A DNA stretch of 64,000 nt. It comes from Prosapia bicincta (lineage: Eukaryota; Arthropoda; Insecta; Hemiptera; Cercopidae). Below are positions 10,816 to 21,316 of this stretch, one piece after another; positions within the stretch are counted from its first letter, which is position 1, and every line of letters begins with the position of its first letter. The stretch lies in NCBI GenBank assembly GCA_036971475.1, contig JBAIZL010000003.1, positions 104,064,233 through 104,128,232 on the forward strand, written 5' to 3'. The position numbers and the translations under genes are program-made. Below the pieces are notes generated by a model. That model saw only the letters and a program-made list of their open reading frames with translations. It had not been told where the DNA came from and searched no databases.

Positions 10816-11937
10816 ATGGGGGCTCTGCTCTGGTCGACCTTTTATTTCCCCCATACTCGTGGGACGTTTATGGACCAGACAAGTACAAAAGATAATTTTG
10901 AGACTGCACAGACGGCGGGAGCCAATGAGTTGGCAAACCGTGGGTCTGTAGCAGAGATGCCAACGGCAACCATCACTGGGGGTGCGGGGGCGGCTGTCAA
11001 GCTGCCGACTGCAGAAACCGGTGAAGTGGCTGCAGAGTTGAGTACGCTCTCTTTACGGAGAAAGCGAATGAGTGGAGCGGCCAGAAGGAGGCTCCGAAAA
11101 GAACAGGCGAGAGCAGCGGGAGGGCCAACAACTCTGAAAAAACGGAGGGGAGGCCAAAACCGAGCTGAGTCTGCCAAAGTCCAGGGCTTGGATGTTGTGA
11201 GGAGGGAGGTGCAACAGGGAAGAAAGCAACCTAGAGCGCCAAACCCCAGCACGTCAAAAAGGCCTAGGAGTGAGACATCCAACCCCTCTCCAGTGAAGGG
11301 AGGAATGAAGAAGGTGAAACTGGGACAAGGGGGGGACGCTGGAGTGTCTTCGGGCACATACGGCGATACCCTCAGGCAAAAACTAGCAATTGTCCCAGTT
11401 AGTTACCCTGAGAGACAACTCTCGGAAGAGATGGCGTTGGAGCTGGAGGAGCTGTTCTTCTCGGAACTGCTGTCCGCTGAGGCGGAGAGTGGGGATAGAG
11501 GTTTTAGGACAGCATACTTAGAGAGGGGAGCTCTAAATGTCGTATGCTCCTCACGGGAGAGCCTGGAGTGGGTCCTTCGGGTCCTGCCAAGCTTCACCCT
11601 GAGCGAGGGGGTAAAGTTGAGGGCAGGGCCACCCAAGGAGATCTTTTGCGTCGCAAAGGTGTCAATGTGGGTGCCCAAACCCTACAATGACAAGGAGCCG
11701 GAAGAGATTCTGAAGGTGGTCAAAACCCAGAACCCTGGGGTTGTTCAGGATACTTGGAAGGTGATTGCCAGGAAAAGGGAGGATGCAGGTCTTACCCTGA
11801 TCTTGTACATAGGAGAGGGCTCCCTCAGGGCACTGCGAAACAACAACCTGAGGGTGAACGTGGGGCTGAGACAGGCCACGTTCAAGGTGCTCTCTAGTCC
11901 TGGGGCTGCTCTGCGAACCCAGGCAACTGCAGAGTAA
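10816..11937 (+). CDS. LINE ORF1 protein (gag-like)
   Basis: 373 residues. The first half is basic and disordered: Lys/Arg-rich with Pro and Gly, residues about 70-180. The C-terminal half (about 190-360) is a globular domain similar in pattern to the insect DUF4780 domain: the VSYPERQLSEE region, RGALNVVCSSRESLEWVLR, KVSMWVPKP, ILKVVKTQNPG and LILYIGEGSLRAL. No zinc knuckle is visible. The protein is expected to bind the element RNA in a ribonucleoprotein particle. The ATG at 10816 gives the longest frame; a second ATG at 10870 (MDQTSTKDN) is an equally plausible start. The stop is 10 nt before the ORF2 start, which suggests coupled translation. Confidence 0.9.
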   Translation: MGALLWSTFYFPHTRGTFMDQTSTKDNFETAQTAGANELANRGSVAEMPTATITGGAGAAVKLPTAETGEVAAELSTLSLRRKRMSGAARRRLRKEQARAAGGPTTLKKRRGGQNRAESAKVQGLDVVRREVQQGRKQPRAPNPSTSKRPRSETSNPSPVKGGMKKVKLGQGGDAGVSSGTYGDTLRQKLAIVPVSYPERQLSEEMALELEELFFSELLSAEAESGDRGFRTAYLERGALNVVCSSRESLEWVLRVLPSFTLSEGVKLRAGPPKEIFCVAKVSMWVPKPYNDKEPEEILKVVKTQNPGVVQDTWKVIARKREDAGLTLILYIGEGSLRALRNNNLRVNVGLRQATFKVLSSPGAALRTQATAE

Positions 11938-11947
11938 GCAGGAAAAA

Positions 11948-14900
11948 ATGATCAAGATCCTCCAAGTGAACCTACAGCATAGCAGGGCGGCCAGTGCTGT
12001 CGTGTGTAGGATGCTGGACAGGGGAGAGGTGGACTTGGTGCTCATCCAGGAACCATGGATTTCTGGAGGAAAAATATGCAGGCTGGCGACATCTGGAGGT
12101 AAGTTGTTGTATGATAAGGACTCCGGTGTTCCCAGGACGTGTATCCTGGTTAGGAGGGGGTTGTGTGCTTTTGTACTAACGAACTTCTGTTGCAGGGATT
12201 TGTTAGCAGTGTCAGTGGAGCTGCGGGCGGAGGGGGGGATGAAGAGGCTGAACCTGGCCACGGCATATCTCCCCTTTGACTGCGCGGGGGCTCTACCAAC
12301 ACAAGAGCTGAGGAGCCTGGTCGAGCACTGCGGGGCTGTGGATGAGGAGCTGCTGGTGGGGATGGATGCTAACTCCCATCACACTTCGTGGGGTAGTACA
12401 GGTACAAACACTAGAGGTGAGGAACTTTTAGCTTATCTTAGCTCTAAGAACTTACTAGTCTTAAATCAGGGGGAAGAGCCGACGTTTGTCACTAGGGCCA
12501 GAAAGGAGGTCCTGGACATTACGGTGGCATCGAACCAGATGGCTAGGTATGTACTAAATTGGCATGTGTCGGATGAACCATCTTCTTCTGATCACAGACA
12601 TATTAGGTATGATATCTCTCTAAATCCAGCCATGCTTCGCCCAACCAGGGATCCAAGAAGAACAGACTGGGACTCCTACAGGAGGGACCTGGGTGTTCGG
12701 ATTGAGGAGGCTGGATTGGAGTATGGTGGGAGGAGAGAGCTAGAAGACTCTGCCACATTGGTTGGCGAGGCTATAATAGAATCCTTTACCGATAACTGCC
12801 CTCTCAGTGAGGGGAGGAAAGTAGGGGATCCGTCATGGTGGAACAAGAAGCTAGCTAAACTTCGGAAGACCACCAGGAGACTCTTTAATAGAGCAAAAAA
12901 GAACGGGGAGTGGGACCTGTATAGGAAAACACTAACCGAATACAACAGGGCAATTAGAGAAGCGCGCAGGAAGTCCTGGAAGGAGTTCTGTCATGAGATT
13001 GACGAAACTCGGGAAGGGGCACGACTGTATAAAGTGCTCTCTAAGGATCCAGTTAACCCGGTGGGGATGCTAAGAACCCCACTGGGAAATTTAACAAAAA
13101 CGGCAGGGGAAACTGTGGAAGAATTAATCAGGACACATTTCCCTTCCAGTACCCTGAGGAAACTTGGGGGAGCAGACACTGAACCGGTTACCAAACTCTC
13201 CACAAGACGTGGTAAGAGGGAGGACTGGGAAGTGGCAAGGAGGATAGTAACTCCACAAAGGGTAAGATGGGCTGTTGGCACTTTTAAACCCTACAAATCT
13301 CCAGGTCCAGATGGGATCTATCCTGTGCTGCTGCAGCAGGGAATGGATATGCTGGTGCTGGTACTTACTAAATTATACAGGCTAAGCATTGCTCTAGGGC
13401 ATGTGCCGGCAGCCTGGAAATCTAGTAAGGTGGTCTTTATACCTAAGCCCACCGGTAACCAATCGGAAGGGAAAGGATACAGACCTATCACACTCATGTC
13501 CTTTGTTCTCAAGGGACTTGAAAAACTGGTTGATAGGCATATTAGGGGGGGTGCTTTGGCTATCAAACCACTGCATTGGAACCAGTATGCTTACCAACCG
13601 GGGAAATCTTGCGAGGGAGCTCTCCATCAAGTGGTTGGTAGGATTGAGCAAATGATCGCTAAGAAAGGTTGTGCCATAGGTGCCTTCCTCGACATTGAAG
13701 GGGCTTTCAATAACCCCTCAGTGGAGACGATGGTAAGTGGTGCAAGACGTCATGGAGTGGATGTGACCACTTGTGGTTGGATAAGTTCCATGTTAACAAA
13801 CAGAAGCATTTCTGTAGAGGTGGCAGGGGAGGTCAGAAGGGCGGAGACAAGTCTGGGCTGTGCACAGGGGGGGGTTCTCTCTCCTCTGTTGTGGTGCCTA
13901 GTGGTTGACAACCTTATTGAACTCCTGAATGAACAGGGGTACTTCTGTCTAGGATATGCGGACGACATAGTTGTCCTGATCCTGGGCAGATTCCCTGATA
14001 CAGTCCTTGAGGTAATCAGAAATCCTCTACGACTGATTGAAGAGTGGTGTAAAAAGGAGAACCTTAGGGTAAATCCAAAAAAGACTGCTCTCATTAACTT
14101 CACCAGACAGCGAAAAGATCTGACGACCAGGATGCCCCGCTTGTTTGGTGAATACCTTGAGTTTGTGGGGGAGGTGAAGTACCTGGGAGTTATTCTGGAC
14201 AGGAAACTCACCTGGAATCCACATCTTGAGAGGACAGTTAACAGGGCCAAAAGGGCACTGATGACTGTGAGAAGAATGGTGGGTAAGAAATGGGGACTGA
14301 AGCCATCAATGATGCACTGGATGTATCTGAGGGTGATAAGACCTATGATTACCTATGGAGCTCTGGTGTGGTGGACAAAGGCCAACCAGGCACAGACAAG
14401 AGCTAAACTGAGCTCTATCCAGAGATTGGCCTGTCTGTGCACACTGGGAGCGATGTCAACTACACCAGGCGCAGCAATGGAAGTAATGCTTAACCTCCCT
14501 CCCCTTGAGCTCGTCCTTAGGGGAGAGGCGAGGCTAGCGGCATGGAGATTGCGCAACTCGAGCAACTGGGCTAACCTCCCAGATGTCTCGGGACATATGA
14601 GTATCGAGGGTGTGGTCAAAGAACCCGTCTTGGAAATGGGCAGCGACCACATTACTCGAATGTTTGCACCTGACCAGGTCCACCAAACTATGATGGAATG
14701 GTCGGGGACATTAACATCGGGAGCTCAGATCTGGTACACAGATGGCTCCAAGATGGACCTCGGCACTGGAGCGGGGGTGTATTGTAAAAACCCAAGGGTA
14801 GAACAAGCTTTTTCCTTGGGGAGGCATACCTCTGTCTTTCAGGCCGAAGTATATGCTATAAATGCCTGTCTGGGAGAGATAGCAAGAAGGGAAACACATG

Positions 14901-15562
14901 GGGCCCGGATTGCTATTTTCTCCGACAGTCAGGCAGCAATTAAGGCACTAAACGGACACGTGGTCACCTCGGCCATAGTCAGGGAGTGCCTAATTAACCT
15001 ACAAGCTCTGGCAAGGCACAATCAAGTCAAGATTGGTTGGGTGCCAGGGCATAGGGGAATACTTGGAAATGAAGCCGCAGATGCGCTGGCCAGGGAGGGG
15101 TCCTCGACTCCCCTGATTGGACCGGAACCTGCGGTGGGTATTTCCAAATCCATGGTCAGGATGACAGTGCGAAGGTGGATGGCTGAAAGACACTGTGAGC
15201 ACTGGATCAGGGCCGAAGGGATGAGACACAGTAAGCTAACCCTTAGGAGACCTTCCTTGGGGCTGCAGAAGAGTCTCATCTATCTGTCTAGGCAGGAATT
15301 AAGGATAGCCACAGGACTACTCACGGGACACTGTGGACTAAGGAAACATTTGCATAAAATGGGTATCTACAAGGATGAACCAGTGTGCAGATTGTGCGGG
15401 CAGGAACAGGAGACTGCCACACACATTATTTACAGATGTGGAGTACTTGCTGAGAGGCGCTTCAACCTCTTTGGTGATGGAACGGCTTTGGTGGATGCTG
15501 AAGGTAAAACTCTAGTCAGGAAACTCCTAAACCTGGTAAGAGGGAAGGGGTTATTTGACTAG
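11948..15562 (+). CDS. LINE ORF2 polyprotein: APE endonuclease, reverse transcriptase, RNase H, zinc knuckle
   Basis: 1204 residues, uninterrupted. Residues 1-230 are an apurinic-type endonuclease: KILQVNLQHSRAAS, LIQEPWI, GMDANSHHTSWG and SSSDHRHI, the last holding the catalytic Asp-His. The reverse transcriptase spans about 430-770, with SPGPDGIYPVLL, RPITLMSFVLKGLEKLVD, FLDIEGAFNN, AQGGVLSPLLW and the catalytic GYADDIVVL near residue 670. RNase H begins near residue 928 (WYTDGSKM) and continues with FSDSQAAIKAL and PGHRGILGNEAADALA. A C-terminal zinc knuckle, CRLCGQEQETATHIIYRC, lies near residue 1146. Together these nick the target, prime on it and copy the RNA. All catalytic residues I can check are present, so the copy may be functional. 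Confidence 0.95.
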   Translation: MIKILQVNLQHSRAASAVVCRMLDRGEVDLVLIQEPWISGGKICRLATSGGKLLYDKDSGVPRTCILVRRGLCAFVLTNFCCRDLLAVSVELRAEGGMKRLNLATAYLPFDCAGALPTQELRSLVEHCGAVDEELLVGMDANSHHTSWGSTGTNTRGEELLAYLSSKNLLVLNQGEEPTFVTRARKEVLDITVASNQMARYVLNWHVSDEPSSSDHRHIRYDISLNPAMLRPTRDPRRTDWDSYRRDLGVRIEEAGLEYGGRRELEDSATLVGEAIIESFTDNCPLSEGRKVGDPSWWNKKLAKLRKTTRRLFNRAKKNGEWDLYRKTLTEYNRAIREARRKSWKEFCHEIDETREGARLYKVLSKDPVNPVGMLRTPLGNLTKTAGETVEELIRTHFPSSTLRKLGGADTEPVTKLSTRRGKREDWEVARRIVTPQRVRWAVGTFKPYKSPGPDGIYPVLLQQGMDMLVLVLTKLYRLSIALGHVPAAWKSSKVVFIPKPTGNQSEGKGYRPITLMSFVLKGLEKLVDRHIRGGALAIKPLHWNQYAYQPGKSCEGALHQVVGRIEQMIAKKGCAIGAFLDIEGAFNNPSVETMVSGARRHGVDVTTCGWISSMLTNRSISVEVAGEVRRAETSLGCAQGGVLSPLLWCLVVDNLIELLNEQGYFCLGYADDIVVLILGRFPDTVLEVIRNPLRLIEEWCKKENLRVNPKKTALINFTRQRKDLTTRMPRLFGEYLEFVGEVKYLGVILDRKLTWNPHLERTVNRAKRALMTVRRMVGKKWGLKPSMMHWMYLRVIRPMITYGALVWWTKANQAQTRAKLSSIQRLACLCTLGAMSTTPGAAMEVMLNLPPLELVLRGEARLAAWRLRNSSNWANLPDVSGHMSIEGVVKEPVLEMGSDHITRMFAPDQVHQTMMEWSGTLTSGAQIWYTDGSKMDLGTGAGVYCKNPRVEQAFSLGRHTSVFQAEVYAINACLGEIARRETHGARIAIFSDSQAAIKALNGHVVTSAIVRECLINLQALARHNQVKIGWVPGHRGILGNEAADALAREGSSTPLIGPEPAVGISKSMVRMTVRRWMAERHCEHWIRAEGMRHSKLTLRRPSLGLQKSLIYLSRQELRIATGLLTGHCGLRKHLHKMGIYKDEPVCRLCGQEQETATHIIYRCGVLAERRFNLFGDGTALVDAEGKTLVRKLLNLVRGKGLFD

Positions 15563-15656
15563 ATCAGGGAGGTAAGTACAATATACCTTAAGGTAGCAGT
15601 GCTTCGGGCAATTCAAACCCGCTCCCAAGGTAATAAAAAAAAAAAAAAAAAAAAAA
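15563..15656 (+). other. LINE 3' UTR and poly(A) tail
   Basis: 72 nt of GC-rich 3' UTR, then TAAT and 22 A residues (15635-15656), then the minisatellite resumes in register. Confidence 0.85.
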
Positions 15657-18132
15657 CTAATATAACTAATGCAACTAATATAACTAATACAACTAATATA
15701 ACTAATGTAGATAATGTAACTAATGTAGCTAATGTACCTAATGTAACTAATGTACCTAATGTAACTTATGCACCTAATGTAACTAATATAACTAATGCAA
15801 CTAATGTTACTAATGCACCTAATGTAACGAATGTAACTAATATAAGTAATGTACCTAATGTAGCTAATGTAACTAATGTACCTAATGTACCTAATGTAGC
15901 TAATGTACCTAATGTAACTTATGTAACTAATGTAACAAATGTAACTAATGTACCTAATGTAACTAATGTAGCTAATGTAACTAATGTAACTAACGTAGCT
16001 TATGTAGCTAATGTAACTAATGTAGCTTATGTAGCTAATGTAACTAACTAATGTAACTGGCTAATGTAATCAATGTAACTAATGTAGCTAATGTAACTAA
16101 TGTAGCTAATGTACCTAATGTACCTAATGTAACTAATGTAGCTAATGTAACTAATGTAGCTAATGTAACTAATGTACCTATTGTAACTAATGTAAATAAT
16201 GTACCTAATGTAGCTAATGTAACTAATGTACCTAATGTAACTAATGTAGCTAATGTAACTAATGTAGCTAATGTAACTAATGTACCTAATGTAACTAATG
16301 TAGCTGATGTAACTAATGTACCTAATGTAACTAATGTACCTAATGTAGCTAATGCAACTAATGTACCTAATGTAACTAATGTACCTAATGTAACTAATGT
16401 AGCTAATGTAAGTAATGTAACTAATGTAGCTAATGTAACTAACGTAGCTTATGTAGCTAATGTAACTGACTAATGTAACTAATGTAGATAATGTACCTAA
16501 TGTAAATAATGTAACTAATGTAGCTAATGTAACTAATGTAACTAATCTATCTAATGTATCTAATGTAACTAATGTAGCTAATGTAACTAATGTAACTAAT
16601 CTACCCAATGTAGCTAATGTACCTAATGTAGCTAATGTAACTAATGTACCTAATATAACTAATGTAACCAATGTAACCAATGTAGCTAATGTAACTAATA
16701 TAACTAATATAACTAATGTACCTAATGTAGCTAATGTAACTAATGTAGCTAATGTAACTAATGTAACTAATGTAGCTAATGTAACTAATGTACCTAATGT
16801 AACTAATGTACCTGATGTAACTAATATAACTAATGTACCTAATGTACCTAATGTAACTAATATAACTAATGTACCTAATGTACCTAATGTAACTAATGTA
16901 ACTAATGTACCTAATGTAACTAATGTACCTAATGTAACTAATGGTGCTAATGTACCTAATGTAACTAATGTACCTAATGTAACTAATGTAGCTAATGTAC
17001 CTAATGTAGCTAATGTAACTAACGTAGCTTATGTAGCTAATGTAACTGACTAATGTAACTAATGTAGATAATGTACCTAATGTAAATAATGTAACTAATG
17101 TAGCTAATGTAACTAATGTACCTAATGTAACTAATGTAGCTAATGTAACTAATGTACCTAATGTAACTAATGTACCTGATGTAACTAATATAACTAATGT
17201 ACCTAATGTACCTAATGTAACTAATATAACTAATGGTGCTAATGTACCTAATGTAACTAATGTACCTAATGTAACTAATGTAGCTAATGTACCTAATGTA
17301 GCTAATGTAACTAACGTAGCTTATGTAGCTAATGTAACTGACTAATGTAACTAATGTAGATAATGTACCTAATGTAAATAATGTAACTAATGTAGCTAAT
17401 GTAACTAATGTAACTAATCTATCTAATGTATCTAATGTAACTAATGTAGCTAATGTAACTAATGTAACTAATCTACCCAATGTAGCTAATGTACCTAATG
17501 TAGCTAATGTAACTAATGTACCTAATATAACTAATGTAACCAATGTAACCAATGTAGCTAATGTAACTAATATAACTAATATAACTAATGTACCTAATGT
17601 AGCTAATGTAACTAATGTAGCTAATGTAACTAATGTACCTAATGTAACTAATGTAGCTAATGTAACTAATGTACCTAATGTAACTAATGTACCTGATGTA
17701 ACTAATATAACTAATGTACCTAATGTACCTAATGTAACTAATATAACTAATGTACCTAATGTACCTAATGTAACTAATGTAACTAATGTACCTAATGTAA
17801 CTAATGTACCTAATGTAACTAATGGTGCTAATGTACCTAATGTAACTAATGTACCTAATGTAACTAATGGTGCTAATGTACCTAATGTAACTAATGTACC
17901 TGATGTAACTAATATAACTAATGTACCTAATGTACCTAATGTAACTAATATAACTAATGTACCTAATGTACCTAATGTAACTAATGTAACTAATGTACCT
18001 AATGTAACTAATGTACCTAATGTAACTAATGGTGCTAATGTACCTAATGTAACTAATGTACCTAATATAACTAATGTAGCTAATGTACCTAATGTAACTT
18101 ATGTACCTAATGTAACTAATGTAGCTAATGTA
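15657..18132. repeat. 9-bp minisatellite, main block
   Basis: About 2.5 kb of A-N-CTAATGT units. Higher-order structure is visible. A marker block AACGTAGCTTATGTAGC recurs at about 15992, 16441, 17021 and 17313, usually with the following phase break GTAACTGACTAATG. A second marker, AATGGTGCTAATGTACC, recurs at about 16941, 17233, 17821, 17869 and 18031. Because the unit is 9 bp and lacks stops in some phases, it produces long false reading frames on both strands. It ends 8 bp from the donor of exon 7. Confidence 0.95.
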
Positions 18133-18139
18133 GGTTTAC

Positions 18140-18286
18140 CTTTGAATATTTTTCCAAGAGTTTACTTATTTCATCAATATTGTCACTGCTCAATGATATA
18201 TCTGCAATAGGTTTATTCTTAACTTCAAATACGTCTGTATTTGATAACAGAGACAGTTGGCCTTTAACATTCAACAAATTCACTGT
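18140..18286 (-). CDS. DHX30: DHX30-like gene, exon 7
   Basis: 147 nt, 49 codons, phase 0 at both ends. Minus-strand acceptor TATGTTACAG, donor AAAG|GTAAACCTAC. It encodes TVNLLNVKGQLSLLSNTDVF and continues through KPIADISLSSDNIDEISKLL to EKYSK. It follows the dsRNA-binding domain directly, as the linker does in DHX30. The intron downstream of it is 8.5 kb and consists mostly of the minisatellite and the LINE. Confidence 0.75.
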
Positions 18287-18331
18287 CTGTAACATATAAA
18301 ATTATATAATTTACATGTTTGTTTCCATCTT

Positions 18332-18604
18332 GAACTTCAGTTACTTCATATTACTAACGACTCTATCTGTGGAGTGTGCAAGCAAGAAGAGGAAACATTA
18401 GAGCACATACTTTTGAAGTGCCCTGTACAGCAGCAATAAGGAGTCCCTTGATAAAGCATCTAGGACGGGAATGTACCCTGGACAGAATCTTGAAAGAAAG
18501 TTGTTTCTGGCCATTGGCAGAGTGTGTGTATAGGAGACATCGAGCCATCGAGGCCAACCTTGGAAGCTCGTAGTAAGAAGTAAGAAGTAAGAACTTCAGT
18601 TACT
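18332..18604 (+). mobile_element. 5'-truncated LINE copy with 14-bp target-site duplication
   Basis: GAACTTCAGTTACT occurs at 18332-18345 and again at 18591-18604. Between them is the last ~80 codons of a LINE ORF2. The reading includes the C-terminal zinc knuckle CGVCKQEEETLEHILLKC, then a stop or frame change, then RILKESCFWPLAECVYRRHR and a TAG. The 3' tail is TAAGAAG repeated, not poly(A). It is a different family from the LINE at 10281. It is a dead-on-arrival copy in the intron between exons 6 and 7, in antisense to the host gene. Confidence 0.85.
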
Positions 18605-19439
18605 AGAGTATGCTCTTTAAAACATATACAGACTTGTCTAGAGTACACTTACTTGTCTTGTACACTCCACTCCTTATTCTAGCACACAAAGTTATTTTGA
18701 GCAAGTTTGTCAATATTTTAAGTTTCACTTTAAAATTTATTTTTTAGATTAAAGATAAATATCATTTAAGAAATGGTTTTCATTAAACTCTTTGCAACCT
18801 AAATAGAGAAGGCTAGTTCAGACCTCCTCTGTAGGATTGTTTTTTTTTTTATTTAGAAGAACTTGAATAAAATGTTTATTACAAGAAAGTGATGATCCAA
18901 GGAAAAATCAGTGAAGGATACGATATTAATATTTTATCAATATTAATATTAATTTTCAAATAATATAACCATATATTTGTTTAAGAAACAGTAAATACAG
19001 AAAATCTCATAAGATGATTTAAAAATTTTAAACTACAGATTTAACAACTGTTCAAAAGAGTATAATCAGGCCAAGTTTACCCCATTACGTAAATATTTAA
19101 ACAATTAATTATTTTAAAAAGCAGTATTGTCGGAAACTAAACAATGATTAGGTAAGCAGATTTCATTGTGATCACAAAATGATGAAGAATAATATATAAA
19201 GCTTTTATTGCAACCAATCTAGCTTAGTTCTTCATACAAGATATAATTATAGGCTTCAAGACAAGTATTTGTACGTAACTACAGACTAAAAACAAAACTA
19301 AAATATTGTAGATTCTAACAACGAGAAATATTGATGACGAGACACTGACATCAGTATGCCCGCTTTTGCAGGCTTTTGGTTAATATTCCTGTTATTATAC
19401 TGTACATCAGAATTTATTAATATACTTTTGTAGCCTCAG
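18605..19439. other. Intron sequence, nothing recognised
   Basis: AT-rich sequence between the truncated LINE and the dispersed repeat. No exon, transposon end or RNA gene was seen. Confidence 0.4.
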
Positions 19440-19661
19440 TTTGAGTTATTTTATCAAATTCCTTCTATTAGCTCACATTCTCCTGATATATATCTTGTAC
19501 AAATTTTCAATCTTTAATAAAATACGTTTTTTTTCAGCCAATCAAGTTCAAACACATTTTTTTAAACTTATAGTGGATGACAATTGATGTTAATAAAGTT
19601 TTTCAAATATTTATTCATCAATTAAATAATAAAAATTTGGGGTCTATTCGGATTCAAACTA

Positions 19662-20974
19662 TGAATCTTCAAAAAGTACGCGGACTGTTTGAATTACACG
19701 GCTCAAGTTAGTTTCAGGAGAGTCCGCTTGGTGTCGCTAGATTCGTATAAATCAGTTGATTAAAACGCGGTATTTCAGTCGCAGATATCTTCATTTGTTG
19801 ATGAGTTACATGCAGTTTAGTAAAGAGTGTTTTTTTCGTTTGTCGAATTTTAAAATGGACAGCCTGAAAGTGGACAATTTCACGGATTGCTGTGAAATTT
19901 TGTGTAAAACTAGGGAAATCTTCAACAGAAACATTTGCCATGCTTAACACGGCCTACGGCGATGCTGCCATGAAGCGTACTGCATGTTTCAAGTGGCATG
20001 AACGTTTCAAGGGTGGCCGACAGTCGATTGATGATGATGAGCGTCCTGGACGTCCTTCAACGTCAACTGATGACCCACACTTTGACAAAATCAACACCCT
20101 GGTGCGCGAAAATCGACATCTGACCATTAGGGAGCTTTCCAAAGAGTGTGGAATATCAGTTGGATCTTGTTACTAGATTTTGACCAACAAATTGAAGATA
20201 CACCTCGTCGCTGTGAAATTTGTGCCACGCCTGATGACTGACGACCAAAAAGCCAATCGTGTCCGGGTTTGTCGGGAACTGCTTTTAAATGAAGATAAGA
20301 ACTTTTTGTCAAGAATTATAACCGGTGATGAATCATGGGTGTATGGTTATGACATTGAAATGAAGGTCCAATCATCCCAATGGGTGAGTCAAACGTCCCC
20401 AAGACCCAAAAAAGCTCGCCAAGTTCGGTCAAATGTGAAAGTGATGGTGACAGTTTTTTTTTTATGCTAAGGGTGTTGTTCACTACGAGTATCTCCCTGA
20501 AGGCTCTACAGTCAACCAGATTACCTACATTGAAGTACTGGAACGTCTGAGGGACGCCGTCCGACGTAAAAGGCCAGAACTGTGGAGAAGTGATGACTGA
20601 TTTTTCCATCACGACAACGCTCCAGCTCACTCAGCACTCAGAACTCGTGAGTTTTTGGCCAAACACTCAATCACTGTTCTTCCCCCCCCCCTACTCACCT
20701 GACCTTGCTCCTTGTGACTTTTTCTTATTTCCAAAACTCAAAAAACCCCTCAAAGGAAGCTGATTTGAAATGATTTCGGAGATTAAGGCAAATGCGACAA
20801 AGGAGCTGAACACCATCACAAAAGAAGCGTACCAGCACTGTTTTAACAAGTGGAAACACCGTTGGGATAAGTGTGTGCGTTGGGTAGGAGAGTACTATGA
20901 AGGAGACCCAGACGTGTAACTTCCAAATAAAGTACATTTTTTTTATGACCTCAGTATTTTTTGAACAGACCTCG
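19662..20974 (+). mobile_element. Mariner transposon, decayed
   Basis: The right terminal repeat is intact: TTTTTTGAACAGACCTC, followed after one base by TA at 20975. The left end retains only the inner part (TTCAAAAAGTACGCGG near 19668), so its exact border is uncertain. Length and the single transposase gene fit a 1.3-kb mariner. Confidence 0.85.
19855..20920 (+). pseudogene. Mariner DD34D transposase, broken
   Basis: The N-terminal helix-turn-helix region reads FKMDSLKV, then after a frame change KFCVKLGKSSTETF, RTACFKWHERFKGGRQSIDD and GISVGS. The catalytic part has ITGDESWVYGYD (first Asp), HHDNAPAHS (second) and YSPDLAPCDFFLF (third), the mariner arrangement. It is inactivated by in-frame stops near 20174, 20599 and 20761, a frame change in the T run near 20455, and an indel in a C run near 20683. 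Confidence 0.9.
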
Positions 20975-21316
20975 TATATGAATTTTTTTCCTGCAAAACC
21001 ATCTGGTTGTTGTCGAAGCCTTCACTGTACAACCTTAAACTGTTGCCATGGCTACCACCAAATATCATAAATAGTGCTGTAAAGTTAAAAATAAATGAAA
21101 CAAATAAAATAAACAAACTGAAAATAAGCAATGATACAATTTTTTTTCTTGACCTCAGTAGGAATTTACTTAAAAATTTTTTTTTTGTAATATTTGTTTT
21201 TAAAAGTAATATGGTTAGTTAATATTTCAATTAATTATTCATCATTATTATAGAAATAGAGGTTTGTACATTTACAAAACTTTCAGTGTTTATATAATAA
21301 AGTGAAAGATACTAAC

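Larger units (their letters stand above)
10281..15656 (+). mobile_element. Full-length I-superfamily LINE inside the minisatellite
   Basis: A 5.4-kb non-LTR retrotransposon with a 5' UTR (10281-10815), two intact ORFs, a short 3' UTR and a 22-nt poly(A) at 15635-15656. The flanking satellite reads AACTAATATA just before the 5' end and CTAATATAAC just after the tail, consistent with a target-site duplication that cannot be delimited in a tandem array. The G+C-rich composition contrasts with the AT-rich surroundings, and the ORFs are uninterrupted, so the insertion looks recent. An RNase H domain combined with a C-terminal zinc knuckle points to I/LOA/R1-type relatives rather than CR1 or L1. 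Confidence 0.95.
19440..21225. repeat. Dispersed repeat, copy A, interrupted by mariner
   Basis: 19450-19672 and about 21030-21220 align in order with 28622-28858 and 29003-29365 (shared blocks: CTTCTATTAGCTCACA, GATGTTAATA, GTTGCCATG, ATATCATAAATA). The mariner at about 19662-20974 lies between the two halves. Copy B lacks it, so the mariner arrived after the duplication or dispersal. Confidence 0.65.

Noticed and set aside
11662..12261. 199-codon frame antisense to the LINE
   Set aside because: Shadow of the GC-rich ORF1/ORF2 coding sequence; no domain. The same applies to the other antisense frames at 10842-15279.
15599..16051. Open frame of TNV/PNV/ANV repeats (plus strand)
   Set aside because: Translation of the 9-bp minisatellite; a 9-bp unit without stops gives long frames automatically.
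16048..17552. Minus-strand frames of VTL and YIS repeats (16048-16680, 17037-17552)
   Set aside because: Antisense translation of the same minisatellite.
9943..18132. CRISPR-like or telomeric array
   Set aside because: Units are 9 bp with no spacers, and they differ from the arthropod telomere TTAGG.
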